64,000 bases of DNA from Gammaproteobacteria bacterium (GCA_030949385.1 JAUZSP010000008.1:62001-126000); one strand, 5' to 3'. Shown: positions 18,582-34,271, numbered from the stretch's first letter. The notes: a model not told the origin generated them from the sequence alone. Made by a program: numbers and translations.

Positions 18582-19010
18582 ATGGCTAAAAAAGTCGAAG
18601 CGTACATCAAGCTGCAAGTAGCAGCGGGTGCTGCGAACCCCAGCCCTCCTGTTGGCCCTGCTTTGGGGCAGCACGGCGTTAATATCATGGAGTTTTGTAA
18701 GGCATTTAATGCCAAAACTCAGGGTGTTGAAAAGGGTCTGCCGATTCCTGTTGTGATCACGGTTTATGGCGATCGCAGTTTTACCTTCATTACCAAAACC
18801 CCGCCGGCTTCTGTGTTGCTGAAAAAAGCAGCGGGCATTAAGTCGGGTAGTGGTACTCCGAACAGCAAAAAAGTCGGCACCGTGACCCGTGCGCAATTGG
18901 AAGAGATTGCAAATACAAAAGAAGCGGATATGACGTCGGCTTCTTTGGATGCGGCAGTACGCACCATTGCGGGCACCGCTCGCAGTATGGGCTTGGATGT
19001 GGAGGGTTAG
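18582..19010 (+). CDS. rplK: 50S ribosomal protein L11
   Basis: A 142-residue protein of the GTPase-associated centre, binding 23S rRNA and needed for factor function and the stringent response. The proline-rich [22 protein letters not shown] segment shows the N-terminal domain, and the C-terminal rRNA-binding domain contains KIKSGSG-type residues. Two bases separate it from rplA. Confidence 0.98.
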   Translation: MAKKVEAYIKLQVAAGAANPSPPVGPALGQHGVNIMEFCKAFNAKTQGVEKGLPIPVVITVYGDRSFTFITKTPPASVLLKKAAGIKSGSGTPNSKKVGTVTRAQLEEIANTKEADMTSASLDAAVRTIAGTARSMGLDVEG

Positions 19011-19012
19011 AC

Positions 19013-19705
19013 ATGGCTAAATTAAGCAAACGTATGAAAGCAATCCGCGACAAAGTGGATGCAACGAAAGAATACGCAATTGACGATGCGCTGGCGCTGT
19101 TGAAAGAACTGGCAACGGTCAAGTTTGACGAGTCTGTTGATGTGGCGGTTAATCTGGGTGTTGATCCGCGTAAATCGGATCAGGTCGTGCGTAGCTCTAC
19201 CGTATTACCCAACGGTACAGGTAAAACCGTACGCGTTGCGGTCTTTACCCAAGGCGCAAACGTTGAAAAAGCCACCGAAGCGGGTGCGGATGTGGTCGGT
19301 ATGGAAGATTTGGCTGAACAACTCAAGGGCGGTGATTTGGCTTTTGATGTGGTGATCGCCTCTCCTGATGCGATGCGCGTTGTCGGTCAATTAGGGCCGT
19401 TGTTGGGGCCGCGTGGCCTGATGCCTAACCCGAAGGTGGGCACGGTCGCGGTTGATGTGGCTGCAGCGGTAAAGAATGCCAAGTCGGGTCAAGTGCGTTA
19501 CCGCACCGATAAAAACGGCATCATTCACTGCTCTATCGGTAAAGCTGGTTTTGATGTTGCGGCACTGCGCGGTAACTTAGAAGCTCTGATGGCTGATTTG
19601 AATAAATTGAAACCTTCTTCCGCCAAAGGCGTGTATATGAAGAAGGTGACGCTTTCCAGCACCATGGGTACTGGAATCGTGGTTGAGCAGTCCAGCTTAG
19701 ATTAA
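19013..19705 (+). CDS. rplA: 50S ribosomal protein L1
   Basis: A 230-residue two-domain protein of the L1 stalk, which helps release tRNA from the E site and represses translation of its own operon. Conserved [18 protein letters not shown] is present near residues 123-140, and the N-terminal [16 protein letters not shown] block is clear. Cotranscribed with rplK. Confidence 0.98.
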   Translation: MAKLSKRMKAIRDKVDATKEYAIDDALALLKELATVKFDESVDVAVNLGVDPRKSDQVVRSSTVLPNGTGKTVRVAVFTQGANVEKATEAGADVVGMEDLAEQLKGGDLAFDVVIASPDAMRVVGQLGPLLGPRGLMPNPKVGTVAVDVAAAVKNAKSGQVRYRTDKNGIIHCSIGKAGFDVAALRGNLEALMADLNKLKPSSAKGVYMKKVTLSSTMGTGIVVEQSSLD

Positions 19706-19745
19706 GCGGGCAGTACAGACTTTGTTGTGATTTGGCTCCTGGCCG

Positions 19746-19804
19746 ATTCACGTTAAAGACCGCAGGTGCCTTTCGGGGCTTAATTACCTGCGCAAACGGT
19801 GAAT
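19746..19804 (+). promoter_or_regulatory. L10 leader RNA of rplJ-rplL
   Basis: The 212-bp space before rplJ holds nested stems: ATTCACGTT (19746-19754) with AACGGTGAAT (19795-19804), and CGCAGGT (19761-19767) with ACCTGCG (19786-19792). This arrangement and the AAAGAC linker match the gammaproteobacterial leader bound by the L10-L7/L12 complex for translational repression. Confidence 0.78.
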
Positions 19805-19917
19805 GAACTGTCGAATTTATTCGCAGGGGCTAACCGTTTTTAGGGGTAGGTGGTGCGATTTGCCATCTGCTAAGGCTAACATGAGGAACAGTTTCTGTTT
19901 CTTAGTTAGGAGGTGTT

Positions 19918-20442
19918 ATGGCACTTACTCTCGATCAAAAGAAAGCGGTTGTGGCCGAAGTGGCTGAAGTTGCATCTTCAGCTCACTCTGCGGTGGCGGC
20001 TGAGTATCGTGGCCTGACCGTCAGTCAGTTGACTGAACTGCGCATTAAAGCCCGTGAAAGCGGTGTTTATTTGCGCGTGGTGAAAAATTCCTTGGCACGT
20101 CGTGCCATGGCTGACACCGAGTTCGCTTGCATGAGTGACGGTATGACAGGTCCATTGATGCTGGCCTTCTCTGTAGAAGACCCAGGTTCCGCTGCCCGGA
20201 TATTGAGGGACTATGCTAAGGAAAATAAAAAGCTGATTATCAAATTGGCCGCCGTTGGCGGGCAAGTGATTGATCCTTCTGATATTGGTCGTCTGGCGAA
20301 TCTGCCGACCCGTGACGAAGCGATTGCTCAATTGATGTCAGTAATGAAAGCGCCGTTTGATAAATTTGCTCGTACTCTTAACGAAGTACCTGGCAAATTG
20401 GTGCGTACCTTGGCAGCAGTTCAAGATAGCAAGGGCGAATAA
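19918..20442 (+). CDS. rplJ: 50S ribosomal protein L10
   Basis: A 174-residue protein that anchors L7/L12 dimers to the ribosome stalk and, with them, represses this operon. The N-terminus (LDQKKAVVAEV) and the central YRGLTVSQLTELR motif are typical; the C-terminal helix binds L7/L12. AGGAGG lies upstream of the start. Confidence 0.98.
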   Translation: MALTLDQKKAVVAEVAEVASSAHSAVAAEYRGLTVSQLTELRIKARESGVYLRVVKNSLARRAMADTEFACMSDGMTGPLMLAFSVEDPGSAARILRDYAKENKKLIIKLAAVGGQVIDPSDIGRLANLPTRDEAIAQLMSVMKAPFDKFARTLNEVPGKLVRTLAAVQDSKGE

Positions 20443-20506
20443 AAGCATTGGTTTGGCGACTCTTTTAGAGTCGCTGTAAAACGATTACAACTTTGAGGAG
20501 GCTATG

Positions 20507-20878
20507 ATGGCCGTTTCTAAAGAAGACATTCTGGATACTATTTCCAACATGACCGTAATGGAAGTCGTTGACTTGATTTCCGCTATGGAAGAAAAATTTG
20601 GTGTGACCGCAGCGACTGCGGTTGCAGCTGCTCCGGCAGCTGCTGAAGGGGCTGAGGCCGCTGAACAGACTGAATTTGATGTGATTTTGACAAGCTTTGG
20701 TTCTAACAAAGTCTCTGTCATTAAAGCGGTGCGTGCAATCACGGGTCTTGGCTTGAAAGAAGCCAAAGGCGTTGTTGAAAGTGCGCCTGCTCCTCTGAAA
20801 GAAGCTGTTTCTAAAGACGAAGCTGAAGACGTCAAGAAGCAGTTGGAAGAGGCAGGTGCTAGCGTCGAAATCAAATAA
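20507..20878 (+). CDS. rplL: 50S ribosomal protein L7/L12
   Basis: A 123-residue stalk protein that recruits translation factors. It has the N-terminal dimerisation domain, an Ala-rich hinge (about residues 36-53) and the C-terminal factor-binding domain with [20 protein letters not shown]. Of two adjacent ATGs, 20507 has the better spacing from GAGGAGG (20495-20501). Confidence 0.97.
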   Translation: MAVSKEDILDTISNMTVMEVVDLISAMEEKFGVTAATAVAAAPAAAEGAEAAEQTEFDVILTSFGSNKVSVIKAVRAITGLGLKEAKGVVESAPAPLKEAVSKDEAEDVKKQLEEAGASVEIK

Positions 20879-20912
20879 CGACGGTATCGCACTGGTCTTT
20901 GCTGACCGAGGT

Positions 20913-20944
20913 AAGGCCGACGACACGTTTGTGTCGCCGGCCTT
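20913..20944 (+). terminator. rplL-rpoB attenuator hairpin
   Basis: AAGGCCG-A-CGACAC pairs with GTGTCG-C-CGGCCTT around loop GTTT, with one A/C mismatch and a short T-run. It lies between rplL and rpoB, where E. coli has a partial terminator and an RNase III site that lower rpoBC expression relative to the ribosomal genes. Confidence 0.7.
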
Positions 20945-21018
20945 TGCCTGCTTATAGCAATTGTTTTTTATTATGTTTATCCCGGTAGCTGCTTTAGTTT
21001 GAGCGAAGAGGAATCTCG

Positions 21019-24000
21019 ATGGCCTATTCTTTTACAGAAAAGAAACGTATCCGCAAGGATTTTGGAAAGCGTCCTTCCATGTTGGAAGCGCCTTATTTGC
21101 TGCAAACCCAGTTGGACTCCTATCGCAATTTTCTGCAATTGGATAAAAAACCAGAGCAGCGTCAGGATGTGGGCTTGCACGGTGCGTTCAACTCCGTGCT
21201 GCCAATTATCAGTTATTCCGGCAATGTGGAGCTGCAATACGTCAGTTATCGCTTAGGCCGTCCGGCGTTTGATGAACGTGAATGTCGTCAACGGGGCATG
21301 ACTTACGCGGCTCCTCTGCGGGTGTTGGTGCGTTTGGTTATTTTTGATAAAAGCGCACCTGCCAGCAGCAAAGTCGTCAAGGACATTAAGGAGCAAGAGG
21401 TTTATATGGGCGAATTGCCGCTCATGACCCAAAACGGTGCTTTTATTATCAATGGTACTGAACGAGTTATTGTTTCGCAATTGCATCGCTCTCCTGGGGT
21501 CTTTTTTGATCACGATAAAGGTAAAACTCACTCTTCGGGTAAGTTGCTCTTCTCTGCGCGGGTGATTCCTTACCGTGGTTCTTGGCTTGATTTTGAATTT
21601 GATCCCAAAGATTGCATCTACACTCGCATTGATCGTCGCCGCAAATTGCCTGCAACGGTGTTGTTGCGGGCGTTGGGTTACGGCACTCAAGAAATTTTGG
21701 ATATTTTCTTTGAGACCAATACATTCCATTTCCACGGTGAAACTGCGGAATTGGAGTTGGTGCCAGAGCGGCTGCGCGGTGAAACAGCACTGTTTGATAT
21801 CAAGGTTGGTGATGAGGTGCTGGTTGAGGCCGGTCGTCGCGTTACTGCTCGCCACACCAAAAAGTTAGAGCAGGCGGGGGTCACTAAGCTAGAAGTGCCA
21901 ATGGATTATTTGGTCGGTAAAGTGATGGCGCACGAAGTGGTGGATTCCGCTACGGGTGAAGTGATTGCTAATGCTAACGATGAGCTGACCTTGGAGCTGT
22001 TGGAAAAGCTGTTTGAAGCGAATGTGAAAGATTGTCGAGTGCTTTACACTAATGACTTGGATCGTGGTGCGTATATTTCCAGCACTTTGGCCATCGACAG
22101 CAGCACCACCGCTCTGGAGGCGCAAGTCGAAATTTATCGCATGATGCGCCCAGGTGAGCCGCCCACCAAAGAAGCGACTCAAAACCTGTTTAATAACCTT
22201 TTCTTTACCAGTGATCGTTACGACCTCTCTGCCGTTGGGCGGATGAAGTTCAATCGTCGTGTGGGTCGTGAAGAACTGGAAGGCGAAGGCACACTGTCCA
22301 AAGAAGATATTTTGGAAGTGTTGAAAACCCTGATCGATATTCGTAACGGCAACGGCATTGTGGATGACATTGATCACTTGGGTAACCGTCGTATTCGCTG
22401 TGTCGGTGAAATGGCCGAGAACGTCTTCCGCGTTGGTTTGGTGCGCGTTGAGCGTGCCGTGCGTGAACGCCTCTCCATGGTGGAATCAGAAGGCTTGATG
22501 CCACAAGACATCATCAACGCCAAACCGGTTGCGGCGGCGGTGAAAGAGTTCTTTGGCTCATCCCAGTTGTCCCAATTTATGGATCAGAACAACCCCCTCT
22601 CTGAAGTGACGCACAAACGTCGTATTTCAGCACTGGGCCCGGGTGGGTTGACCCGTGAGCGTGCCGGTTTTGAGGTGCGTGATGTGCATCCGACTCACTA
22701 TGGTCGTGTTTGCCCGATTGAGACCCCGGAGGGGCCGAACATCGGTTTGATCAATTCCTTGGCTATTTACGCTCGCACCAATCATTACGGTTTTCTTGAA
22801 ACGCCGTACCGTAAAATCCGTGATGGTAAGTTGGTTGACGACATTGAGTACCTGTCCGCGATTGAAGAGGGCAATTACGTTATTGCTCAGGCCAACGCTT
22901 CCATTGATGAGAGCGGTGCGCTGACCGATGAACTGGTCTCTTGTCGGCATAAAAACGAATTTGCTCTTTCGACTCCCGATAAAGTGGAGTATATCGACGT
23001 TTCACCAAAACAGATTGTCTCTGTAGCAGCGTCCATGATTCCTTTCCTAGAGCACGATGATGCCAACCGTGCCTTGATGGGGTCTAACATGCAGCGCCAA
23101 GCGGTGCCTACTTTGCGGGCGCAAAAACCGCTCGTGGGTACAGGCATGGAGCGCAAAGTAGCGGTGGACTCCGGTGCCACGGTGGCGGCCAAACGCGGCG
23201 GTGTGGTGGATTCCGTTGATGCTGCGCGTGTTGTGGTGCGGGTCAATGACGATGAGGCCGGTGGTGAGGCGGGTGGGGTGGATATTTATAACTTCACCAA
23301 ATACACCCGTTCAAATCAAAACACCTGCATCAATCAGCGCCCACTGGTTAAACCAGGCGATCTGATTGCTCGTGGTGATGTGTTGGCTGATGGCCCTTCC
23401 ACCGATTTAGGTGAGTTGGCGCTGGGGCAGAACATGCTCGTCGCCTTTATGCCTTGGAACGGCTACAACTTCGAAGATTCGATTTTGATTTCAGAGCGCG
23501 TGGTGCAAGAAGACCGTTTCACCACCATTCATATCGAAGAGCTGAGCTGTGTGGCGCGTGATACCAAGCTGGGGCCAGAAGAGGTCACTGCTGATATTCC
23601 CAATGTAAATGAATCGCTGCTCTCCAAGCTGGATGAAACAGGGGTTGTTTTTGTCGGTGCTGAAGTGAAACCGGGTGACATCTTGGTGGGTAAAGTAACC
23701 CCAAAAGGTGAGACTCAGTTGATTCCAGAAGAGAAATTGCTGCGCGCCATCTTTGGTGAGAAAGCCTCTGATGTGAAGGACACCTCGTTGCGTGTGCCTT
23801 CCGGTATGGACGGTACCGTGATTGATGTGCGTGTGTTCACCCGCGATGGGGTGGAAAAAGACGCGCGGGCACTCTCTATTGAGAAAGACGAATTGAAACA
23901 AGCGCGTAAGGATCTTGAAGATCAGATGCGCATCGTTGAGCACGACATCTACGCTCGTGCAGAAAAAATTCTGCTGGGTCAAGTGTCCGACAAAGGGCCG

Positions 24001-25098
24001 AACAATTTGGCCAAAGGTGCTGAAGTCACTTCTGAGTATCTGGCCAGCGTTGAACAGGCCGCTTGGTTGGGCATTACTCTGCGGGACGACGCTGCCAGTA
24101 GCGCGCTGGAAGAGATTGCCGCGCAGTTGCAGATGCAGCGTGAGATGGTGGAGGCGAAGTACAAAGAGCAGAAAACGAAAATCACCCAAGGTGATGATCT
24201 CGCTCCAGGTGTGCTGAAGATGGTCAAGGTCTACTTGGCTGTTAAGCGCCGTCTGCAACCAGGCGATAAAATGGCCGGTCGACACGGTAATAAAGGTGTG
24301 ATCTCGATGATCAAACCGGTGGAAGACATGCCTTACACTGAAGACGGCAACCCCGTTGATATCGTCTTGAACCCACTGGGTGTTCCGTCACGGATGAATG
24401 TCGGACAAATTCTGGAAACGCATTTGGGTTGGGCAGCAAAAGGCATTGGCAAGCGGATCGGTAAAATGCTGGATCAACAGCGTGAAATGGGTGAACTGCG
24501 TGAATTCTTAGGCAAAGTCTATAACCACGACGATCGTCCTCGCGAAGACTTGGATTCTTTCAGTGACGCTGAGATTAAAGAGCTGGCGGGCAATCTGCGC
24601 GAAGGTGTGCCGATGGCAACACCGGTCTTTGATGGTGCCGCCGAGTCTGAGATTCGTCAAATGCTGACCTTAGCGGAACTACCAGAGTCGGGTCAAACGA
24701 CCTTGTATGATGGTCGTACTGGCGATGCGTTTGATCGTCAGGTGACCGTGGGTTACATGTACGTGATCAAATTGAATCACTTGGTGGACGACAAAATGCA
24801 CGCCCGTTCAACAGGGCCGTACAGCTTGGTTACTCAGCAGCCGCTGGGGGGTAAAGCGCAGTTCGGTGGTCAGCGCTTTGGTGAGATGGAGGTCTGGGCG
24901 CTGGAAGCGTACGGGGCTGCTTACACCTTGCAAGAGATGTTGACGGTGAAGTCCGATGATGTGAATGGTCGTAACAAAATGTACAAAAACATTGTGGACG
25001 GCGATCACCGTATGGAAGCAGGTATGCCGGAGTCTTTCAACGTACTGCTGAAAGAGATTCGTTCGCTGGGTATTAACATCGAATTGGAACAGGACTGA
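21019..25098 (+). CDS. rpoB: RNA polymerase beta subunit
   Basis: A 1359-residue core polymerase subunit. The rifampicin pocket reads [16 protein letters not shown] and then [13 protein letters not shown], the wild-type form. The catalytic-region block [13 protein letters not shown] and the C-terminal [23 protein letters not shown] are intact, with no insertion or intein. It is followed after 33 bp by rpoC. Confidence 0.99.
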   Translation: MAYSFTEKKRIRKDFGKRPSMLEAPYLLQTQLDSYRNFLQLDKKPEQRQDVGLHGAFNSVLPIISYSGNVELQYVSYRLGRPAFDERECRQRGMTYAAPLRVLVRLVIFDKSAPASSKVVKDIKEQEVYMGELPLMTQNGAFIINGTERVIVSQLHRSPGVFFDHDKGKTHSSGKLLFSARVIPYRGSWLDFEFDPKDCIYTRIDRRRKLPATVLLRALGYGTQEILDIFFETNTFHFHGETAELELVPERLRGETALFDIKVGDEVLVEAGRRVTARHTKKLEQAGVTKLEVPMDYLVGKVMAHEVVDSATGEVIANANDELTLELLEKLFEANVKDCRVLYTNDLDRGAYISSTLAIDSSTTALEAQVEIYRMMRPGEPPTKEATQNLFNNLFFTSDRYDLSAVGRMKFNRRVGREELEGEGTLSKEDILEVLKTLIDIRNGNGIVDDIDHLGNRRIRCVGEMAENVFRVGLVRVERAVRERLSMVESEGLMPQDIINAKPVAAAVKEFFGSSQLSQFMDQNNPLSEVTHKRRISALGPGGLTRERAGFEVRDVHPTHYGRVCPIETPEGPNIGLINSLAIYARTNHYGFLETPYRKIRDGKLVDDIEYLSAIEEGNYVIAQANASIDESGALTDELVSCRHKNEFALSTPDKVEYIDVSPKQIVSVAASMIPFLEHDDANRALMGSNMQRQAVPTLRAQKPLVGTGMERKVAVDSGATVAAKRGGVVDSVDAARVVVRVNDDEAGGEAGGVDIYNFTKYTRSNQNTCINQRPLVKPGDLIARGDVLADGPSTDLGELALGQNMLVAFMPWNGYNFEDSILISERVVQEDRFTTIHIEELSCVARDTKLGPEEVTADIPNVNESLLSKLDETGVVFVGAEVKPGDILVGKVTPKGETQLIPEEKLLRAIFGEKASDVKDTSLRVPSGMDGTVIDVRVFTRDGVEKDARALSIEKDELKQARKDLEDQMRIVEHDIYARAEKILLGQVSDKGPNNLAKGAEVTSEYLASVEQAAWLGITLRDDAASSALEEIAAQLQMQREMVEAKYKEQKTKITQGDDLAPGVLKMVKVYLAVKRRLQPGDKMAGRHGNKGVISMIKPVEDMPYTEDGNPVDIVLNPLGVPSRMNVGQILETHLGWAAKGIGKRIGKMLDQQREMGELREFLGKVYNHDDRPREDLDSFSDAEIKELAGNLREGVPMATPVFDGAAESEIRQMLTLAELPESGQTTLYDGRTGDAFDRQVTVGYMYVIKLNHLVDDKMHARSTGPYSLVTQQPLGGKAQFGGQRFGEMEVWALEAYGAAYTLQEMLTVKSDDVNGRNKMYKNIVDGDHRMEAGMPESFNVLLKEIRSLGINIELEQD

Positions 25099-25131
25099 GT
25101 TTCGTCACTGGACTGAATCGTAGGAGAGAAC

Positions 25132-29349
<4,218 letters not shown>

Positions 29350-29373
29350 ATGTGCTTGACAGAGCACAGATGC

Positions 29374-29402
29374 TTGACAGGGGGCGAACAGCTCCCTAAA
29401 AT
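29374..29402 (+). promoter_or_regulatory. Sigma-70 promoter of the rpsL operon
   Basis: TTGACA (29374-29379), a 17-bp spacer and TAAAAT (29397-29402). A 10-bp direct repeat TGCTTGACAG occurs at 29353-29362 and again at 29371-29380, so the -35 box is duplicated with an 18-bp period; only the second copy has a fitting -10. Transcription should start near 29409. Confidence 0.8.
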
Positions 29403-29414
29403 TGCGCCTCTTTT

Positions 29415-29444
29415 GCAGCAGAGCTGATTTTTCAGCTCTGCTGC
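29415..29444 (+). terminator. Perfect 13-bp hairpin in the rpsL leader (attenuator or rpoC terminator)
   Basis: GCAGCAGAGCTGA (29415-29427) pairs with 29432-29444 around a TTTT loop, followed by CTATTTTG. It lies after the predicted promoter, so it would form at the 5' end of the rpsL mRNA. It could be an rpoC terminator that also attenuates the new transcript, or a 5' stabilising stem. Confidence 0.6.
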
Positions 29445-29568
29445 CTATTTTGTGCGTCGAATAAATCAGACGATGTTCTACGGGTCGGTAGGCGTTGTTT
29501 ATACGACCGTTGCGTTGCGGATAGTACCGCTGCTCATCCGGTCACGGTAACGGTTGGAGAAGCTTTTT

Positions 29569-29943
29569 ATGACAACGATTAACCAGCTGGTGCGTAACCC
29601 GCGCAAGCGCAAGACTGTTAAAAGTAATGTTCCTGCGTTGGAGGCTTGCCCTCAACGACGTGGTGTGTGTACTCGTGTTTATACCACGACCCCGAAAAAA
29701 CCAAACTCAGCCATGCGTAAAGTGGCTCGTGTGCGTTTGACGAACGGGTTTGAAGTGACCTCCTACATTGGTGGTGAAGGTCATAACTTGCAAGAGCATA
29801 ACGTGGTGTTGATCCGCGGTGGTCGTGTGAAAGATTTGCCTGGTGTTCGTTATCACACCGTTCGCGGTAGCTTGGACACCCAGGGTGTTGACGGTCGTCG
29901 TCAAGCACGTTCCAAGTACGGCACCAAGCGTCCGAAGAAATAA
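29569..29943 (+). CDS. rpsL: 30S ribosomal protein S12
   Basis: A 124-residue protein at the decoding centre. [11 protein letters not shown] and [11 protein letters not shown] contain the two lysines whose change gives streptomycin resistance; both are wild type here. ATG 29569 follows GGAGAAG, while the upstream TTG in the same frame lacks support. First gene of rpsL-rpsG-fusA-tuf-rpsJ. Confidence 0.98.
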   Translation: MTTINQLVRNPRKRKTVKSNVPALEACPQRRGVCTRVYTTTPKKPNSAMRKVARVRLTNGFEVTSYIGGEGHNLQEHNVVLIRGGRVKDLPGVRYHTVRGSLDTQGVDGRRQARSKYGTKRPKK

Positions 29944-29955
29944 GGGTTTATTGAG

Positions 29956-30426
29956 ATGTCCAGAAGAAGAGAGATAACAAAACGCCAAGTACTGCCCGAT
30001 CCTAAGTTCGGCAGTGAGCGTCTGACCAAGTTCGTCAACATGATCATGCAGAGCGGTAAAAAATCCGTTGCTGAACGTATTATGTACGGCGCGTTGGATG
30101 TGGTTGTTGAAAAAGGCAAAGGCGATGCGTTAGAGGTGCTGGAGACAGCACTGACCAACGTCAGTCCTGCGGTAGAAGTGAAGTCACGTCGTGTCGGTGG
30201 CGCTACCTACCAAGTGCCGGTTGAAGTGCGTCCTGTGCGTCGCAGTGCTCTGGCCATGCGTTGGATCATTGATGCTGCGCGCAAACGCGGTGAAAAATCA
30301 ATGACCCGCAAATTGGCAGGTGAGTTGATGGATGCGGCTGAAAAACGCGGTTCTGCGGTTAAGAAACGTGAAGATACTCACCGTATGGCTGAAGCGAACA
30401 AGGCGTTTGCACACTACCGCTGGTAG
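29956..30426 (+). CDS. rpsG: 30S ribosomal protein S7
   Basis: A 156-residue protein that starts assembly of the 30S head and contacts E-site tRNA. The N-terminus [19 protein letters not shown] and the [16 protein letters not shown] block are diagnostic. It is 12 bp after rpsL; in E. coli S7 represses the operon by binding the rpsL-rpsG gap, but that gap is much longer there. Confidence 0.98.
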   Translation: MSRRREITKRQVLPDPKFGSERLTKFVNMIMQSGKKSVAERIMYGALDVVVEKGKGDALEVLETALTNVSPAVEVKSRRVGGATYQVPVEVRPVRRSALAMRWIIDAARKRGEKSMTRKLAGELMDAAEKRGSAVKKREDTHRMAEANKAFAHYRW

Positions 30427-30441
30427 TGTGAGTCAGTCTCC

Positions 30442-32541
30442 GTGGCACGCACAACTCCTATTGAGCGTTATCGTAATGTCGGCATCATGGCACATATTGA
30501 TGCGGGCAAAACGACTACCACGGAACGAATTCTGTATTACACCGGTGTTTCTCATAAGATCGGTGAGGTGCATGACGGCGCTGCCACCATGGACTGGATG
30601 GAGCAGGAGCAAGAGCGAGGTATTACCATTACCTCTGCGGCTACCACCTGTTTTTGGTCTGGTATGGGGCAGCAGTACCCTCAGCATCGAATTAATATCA
30701 TTGATACCCCTGGGCATGTGGATTTCACCATTGAGGTGGAGCGTTCCCTGCGGGTTTTGGATGGCGCGGTAGCGGTTTTTTGTGCTGTGGGTGGTGTTGA
30801 ACCACAATCTGAGACGGTCTGGCGGCAAGCGGATAAATACCGTGTGCCGCGTTTGGCGTTTGTCAACAAGATGGATCGTACCGGTGCAGATTTTCTGCGC
30901 GTGGTGGATCAGATTGAGAGTCGTCTCGGTGCCACCCCAGTGGTGATTCAACTGCCTATTGGCAGTGAAGAGTCTTTTGTCGGTGTGATTGATTTGGTCT
31001 CAATGCAGGCCATTTATTGGGATGATGAATCTCAAGGCATGCAGTACAAGTCTGCTGATATTCCTGCTGAGTATCTGGATGACGCGCAGCAGTGGCGTGA
31101 AACCATGTTGGAGTCGGCGGCGGAAGCCAACGAAGAGCTGATGGATCGTTATTTAGAAGAGGGTGATCTCTCCTCTGTTGACGTCTATTTGGGTCTGCGT
31201 CTGCGTACCTTGGCCAATGAGATTGTGCCGATGCTGTCGGGTTCGGCCTTTAAAAATAAAGGCGTGCAAGCGGTGCTGGATGCGGTCATTGAGCTGCTGC
31301 CGTCGCCCTTGGATGTCCCCGCAATTATGGGTTATGCCGAAGCCTCAGATGAAAAAGAGGTGGAGCGTCATCCTCGGGATGATGAGCCATTTTCAGCCTT
31401 GGCGTTTAAAATTGCCACAGATCCTTATGTGGGTAGCCTGACTTTTTTCCGTGTTTATTCGGGCGTGCTCGAGGCGGGCAAAGTGGTTTACAACCCGCGT
31501 CGTGGTCGCCGTGAGCGCGTTGGGCGCATTTTGCAGATGCACGCCAACGCTCGTGAAGAGGTTAAGTTGGTGCGTACCGGTGACATTGCGGCGGCGGTTG
31601 GGCTAAAAGAGATGGTGACCGGTGACACCTTGTGTGATCAGGCGCACCCGCTGACTTTGGAGAAGATGATCTTTCCGGAGCCGGTAATCTCCGTAGCAGT
31701 AGAGCCGCGCAGTTTGGCGGATCAAGAGAAGATGGATCTGGCGTTGGCCAAGTTGGCGCAAGAAGACCCCTCTTTTCGGGTGCGTACCGATGAAGAGTCA
31801 GGTCAAATCTTGATCTCTGGTATGGGTGAGCTGCATCTGGACATCATTGTTGATCGGATGCGCCGCGAATTTGCAGTGCAGGCCAATGTGGGTAAACCAC
31901 AAGTTTCTTACCGTGAAAGCATTGCGGTGGCCGCTGAAGCAGAGTCTAAATTTGAGCGTGAGTTGGCTGGGCGCGGGCAGTACGCTCACGTCTGTTTGCG
32001 TTTGCAGCCCGCAGAGCGTGGTTCTGGTTACCAGTTTGAGAGCACGATTGCGGACAGTTTGGTGCCGAAAGAATACGTTACGGCGGTGGATAAAGGCATT
32101 CAGGATCAGATGAAAGGCGGTGTGTTGGCCGGTTATCCGATGGTGGATATCAAGGTGACCCTTTATGACGGTTCTTATCATGAAGTAGACTCCAACGAGA
32201 TGGCCTTCCAGATTGCCGCTTCAATGGCTTTTCGTGAAGCCGCTTTGGCGGCCAAGCCCTCTTTATTAGAGCCAATGATGAAGGTTGAAGTGGTCACGCC
32301 GGAAGAGTACATGGGCGATGTGATGGGTGATCTGAATCGTCGCCGTGGTTTGGTTCAGGGCATGGATGATGCCCCAGCCGGTAAAGTAGTGAAGGCTGGA
32401 GTGCCTTTGGCTGAGATGTTTGGTTATTCCACAGATTTGCGTTCAGCAACGCAAGGAAGAGCCACTTATTCGATGGAATTTGAAAAGTATGCTGTGGCCT
32501 CTTCAAAGGTGGCGGCAGCGATAATTAATAGAACGTCCTGA
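30442..32541 (+). CDS. fusA: Elongation factor G
   Basis: A 699-residue GTPase driving ribosomal translocation. G1 AHIDAGKTT is at residues 16-24, the DTPGHVDF and NKMDRTGA motifs follow, and domains II-V are complete. It starts with GTG 15 bp after rpsG. Only one fusA copy is seen in the window. Confidence 0.98.
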   Translation: MARTTPIERYRNVGIMAHIDAGKTTTTERILYYTGVSHKIGEVHDGAATMDWMEQEQERGITITSAATTCFWSGMGQQYPQHRINIIDTPGHVDFTIEVERSLRVLDGAVAVFCAVGGVEPQSETVWRQADKYRVPRLAFVNKMDRTGADFLRVVDQIESRLGATPVVIQLPIGSEESFVGVIDLVSMQAIYWDDESQGMQYKSADIPAEYLDDAQQWRETMLESAAEANEELMDRYLEEGDLSSVDVYLGLRLRTLANEIVPMLSGSAFKNKGVQAVLDAVIELLPSPLDVPAIMGYAEASDEKEVERHPRDDEPFSALAFKIATDPYVGSLTFFRVYSGVLEAGKVVYNPRRGRRERVGRILQMHANAREEVKLVRTGDIAAAVGLKEMVTGDTLCDQAHPLTLEKMIFPEPVISVAVEPRSLADQEKMDLALAKLAQEDPSFRVRTDEESGQILISGMGELHLDIIVDRMRREFAVQANVGKPQVSYRESIAVAAEAESKFERELAGRGQYAHVCLRLQPAERGSGYQFESTIADSLVPKEYVTAVDKGIQDQMKGGVLAGYPMVDIKVTLYDGSYHEVDSNEMAFQIAASMAFREAALAAKPSLLEPMMKVEVVTPEEYMGDVMGDLNRRRGLVQGMDDAPAGKVVKAGVPLAEMFGYSTDLRSATQGRATYSMEFEKYAVASSKVAAAIINRTS

Positions 32542-32577
32542 GTGATTTTTTACGTTATTTGATGAGGTAGCAGAACC

Positions 32578-33768
32578 GTGTCTAAGGAAAAGTTTGAACG
32601 TACAAAGCCGCATGTGAATGTGGGAACCATCGGTCACGTTGATCATGGCAAAACCACACTGACCGCTGCGTTGACAAAAGTGGGTGCGGAAGCGATGGGT
32701 GGCGAATTCAAAGACTACGGTGATATTGATAATGCACCGGAAGAGCGCGAGCGTGGTATTACCATCGCGACGGCTCACGTCGAATATGAAACCGAAAATC
32801 GTCACTACGCTCACGTTGATTGCCCAGGCCATGCTGATTATGTGAAAAACATGATCACCGGTGCGGCGCAGATGGATGGCGCGATTCTGGTTTGTTCTGC
32901 TGCGGATGGTCCCATGCCTCAAACCCGCGAACACATCTTGTTGGCGCGTCAGGTTGGCGTACCGTACATCGTTGTTTACATGAACAAAGCGGACATGGTT
33001 GACGACGACGAGCTGCTTGAGCTGGTTGAAATGGAAATCCGCGAGTTGTTGGATTTGTATGATTTCCCAGGTGACGATACCCCCATCGTTATTGGTTCTG
33101 CGTTGAAAGCGTTGGAAGGCGACAACAGCGAGATTGGTACCCCCTCCATCGTTAAATTGATGGAGTATCTGGACAGCTACATTCCAATGCCTGAGCGTGC
33201 CATTGATCTGCCGTTCTTGATGCCCATTGAAGATGTGTTCTCCATCTCCGGTCGTGGCACCGTGGTTACCGGTCGCATCGAACGCGGCGTGGTCAATGTC
33301 GGTGAAGAAGTTGAAATTGTCGGCATCAAAGATACGGTCAAAACCACCTGTACGGGTGTTGAGATGTTCCGTAAGTTGCTGGATCGTGGCGAAGCAGGCG
33401 ACAACGTCGGTGTGCTGCTGCGTGGCGTGAAGCGTGAAGACGTGGAGCGTGGTCAAGTTCTGTGTAAAGCAGGCAGCATCAACCCACACACCAAATTTGA
33501 AGCGGAAGTGTACATTTTGTCAAAAGATGAGGGCGGTCGACACACCCCATTTTTTGACGGCTACCGTCCGCAGTTCTATTTCCGTACCACCGACATCACC
33601 GGTGCCTGTGATCTTCCCGAAGGGATTGAGATGGTCATGCCAGGTGATAACGTGAAGATGGTCGTTACTTTGATCGCACCGATTGCGATGGAAGACGGCT
33701 TGCGCTTCGCGATTCGTGAAGGTGGACGTACCGTTGGCGCGGGTGTCGTCGCCAAAATCTTTGAGTAA
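32578..33768 (+). CDS. tuf: Elongation factor Tu, copy 2
   Basis: A 396-residue protein identical to copy 1 (16240-17430), corresponding to tufA of E. coli. It begins with GTG where copy 1 has ATG. The few base differences sit at the first codon, at two third positions in the first 300 bp, and in the last 25 bases, leaving almost 900 identical bases between; this is the pattern left by gene conversion. It ends 12 bp before rpsJ. Confidence 0.98.
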   Translation: MSKEKFERTKPHVNVGTIGHVDHGKTTLTAALTKVGAEAMGGEFKDYGDIDNAPEERERGITIATAHVEYETENRHYAHVDCPGHADYVKNMITGAAQMDGAILVCSAADGPMPQTREHILLARQVGVPYIVVYMNKADMVDDDELLELVEMEIRELLDLYDFPGDDTPIVIGSALKALEGDNSEIGTPSIVKLMEYLDSYIPMPERAIDLPFLMPIEDVFSISGRGTVVTGRIERGVVNVGEEVEIVGIKDTVKTTCTGVEMFRKLLDRGEAGDNVGVLLRGVKREDVERGQVLCKAGSINPHTKFEAEVYILSKDEGGRHTPFFDGYRPQFYFRTTDITGACDLPEGIEMVMPGDNVKMVVTLIAPIAMEDGLRFAIREGGRTVGAGVVAKIFE

Positions 33769-33780
33769 TTGGTGACCCTT

Positions 33781-34098
33781 ATGAGCAAAGAAACACAAAC
33801 AATTCGCATCTCCTTGAAAGCCTTCGATCATCGTCTGTTGGATCGTTCGGCGCAGGAAATTTTAGAAACCGCTAAGCGCACAGGCGCACGAGTGCAAGGG
33901 CCAATTCCTCTGCCCACTCGTAAAGAGCGTTTTACCATTTTGATCTCGCCTCACGTTAATAAAGATGCGCGTGATCAGTACGAAATCCGTACTCACAAGC
34001 GTTTGATGGACATTGTGGAGCCAACAGACAAGACTGTTGATGCGCTTATGAAGCTTGATTTGGCTGCCGGTGTTGATGTGCAGATCAAATTGAACTAG
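33781..34098 (+). CDS. rpsJ: 30S ribosomal protein S10
   Basis: A 105-residue 30S head protein that also binds NusB/NusG in antitermination. [16 protein letters not shown] and the [15 protein letters not shown] motif are standard. ATG 33781 has GGTGA upstream. It directly follows tuf2, while 173 bp with its own promoter separate it from rplC, unlike the E. coli S10 operon where the leader precedes rpsJ. Confidence 0.98.
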   Translation: MSKETQTIRISLKAFDHRLLDRSAQEILETAKRTGARVQGPIPLPTRKERFTILISPHVNKDARDQYEIRTHKRLMDIVEPTDKTVDALMKLDLAAGVDVQIKLN

Positions 34099-34127
34099 GC
34101 GTTTTCGGTTGTCAGTGATGTTTGGGC

Positions 34128-34156
34128 TTTACCCCTTTAAACATCACTGTTATAAT
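34128..34156 (+). promoter_or_regulatory. Extended -10 promoter between rpsJ and rplC
   Basis: TTTACC (34128-34133), a 17-bp spacer and TATAAT (34151-34156) with TGT before it (extended -10). A 10-bp inverted repeat, AGTGATGTTT (34114-34123) and AAACATCACT (34139-34148), brackets the -35 and spacer and could be an operator. Confidence 0.68.
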
Positions 34157-34169
34157 CGCGCTCCTTTCT

Positions 34170-34202
34170 GACCCAGAGCAGGATTTATCTTGTCTCTGGG
34201 TC
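34170..34202 (+). terminator. Leader hairpin before rplC, possible attenuator
   Basis: GACCCAGAG (34170-34178) pairs with CTCTGGGTC (34194-34202), followed by TTGTTTATT. It begins about 7 nt after the predicted start of the rplC transcript. In E. coli, L4 controls the S10 leader by attenuation; a similar role here is inference. Confidence 0.6.
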
Positions 34203-34271
34203 TTGTTTATTGGCAATTAGTGAAACGGCATCGGTCAATCGAAATCGATGTGCTGCACGAAGGAATAACTC

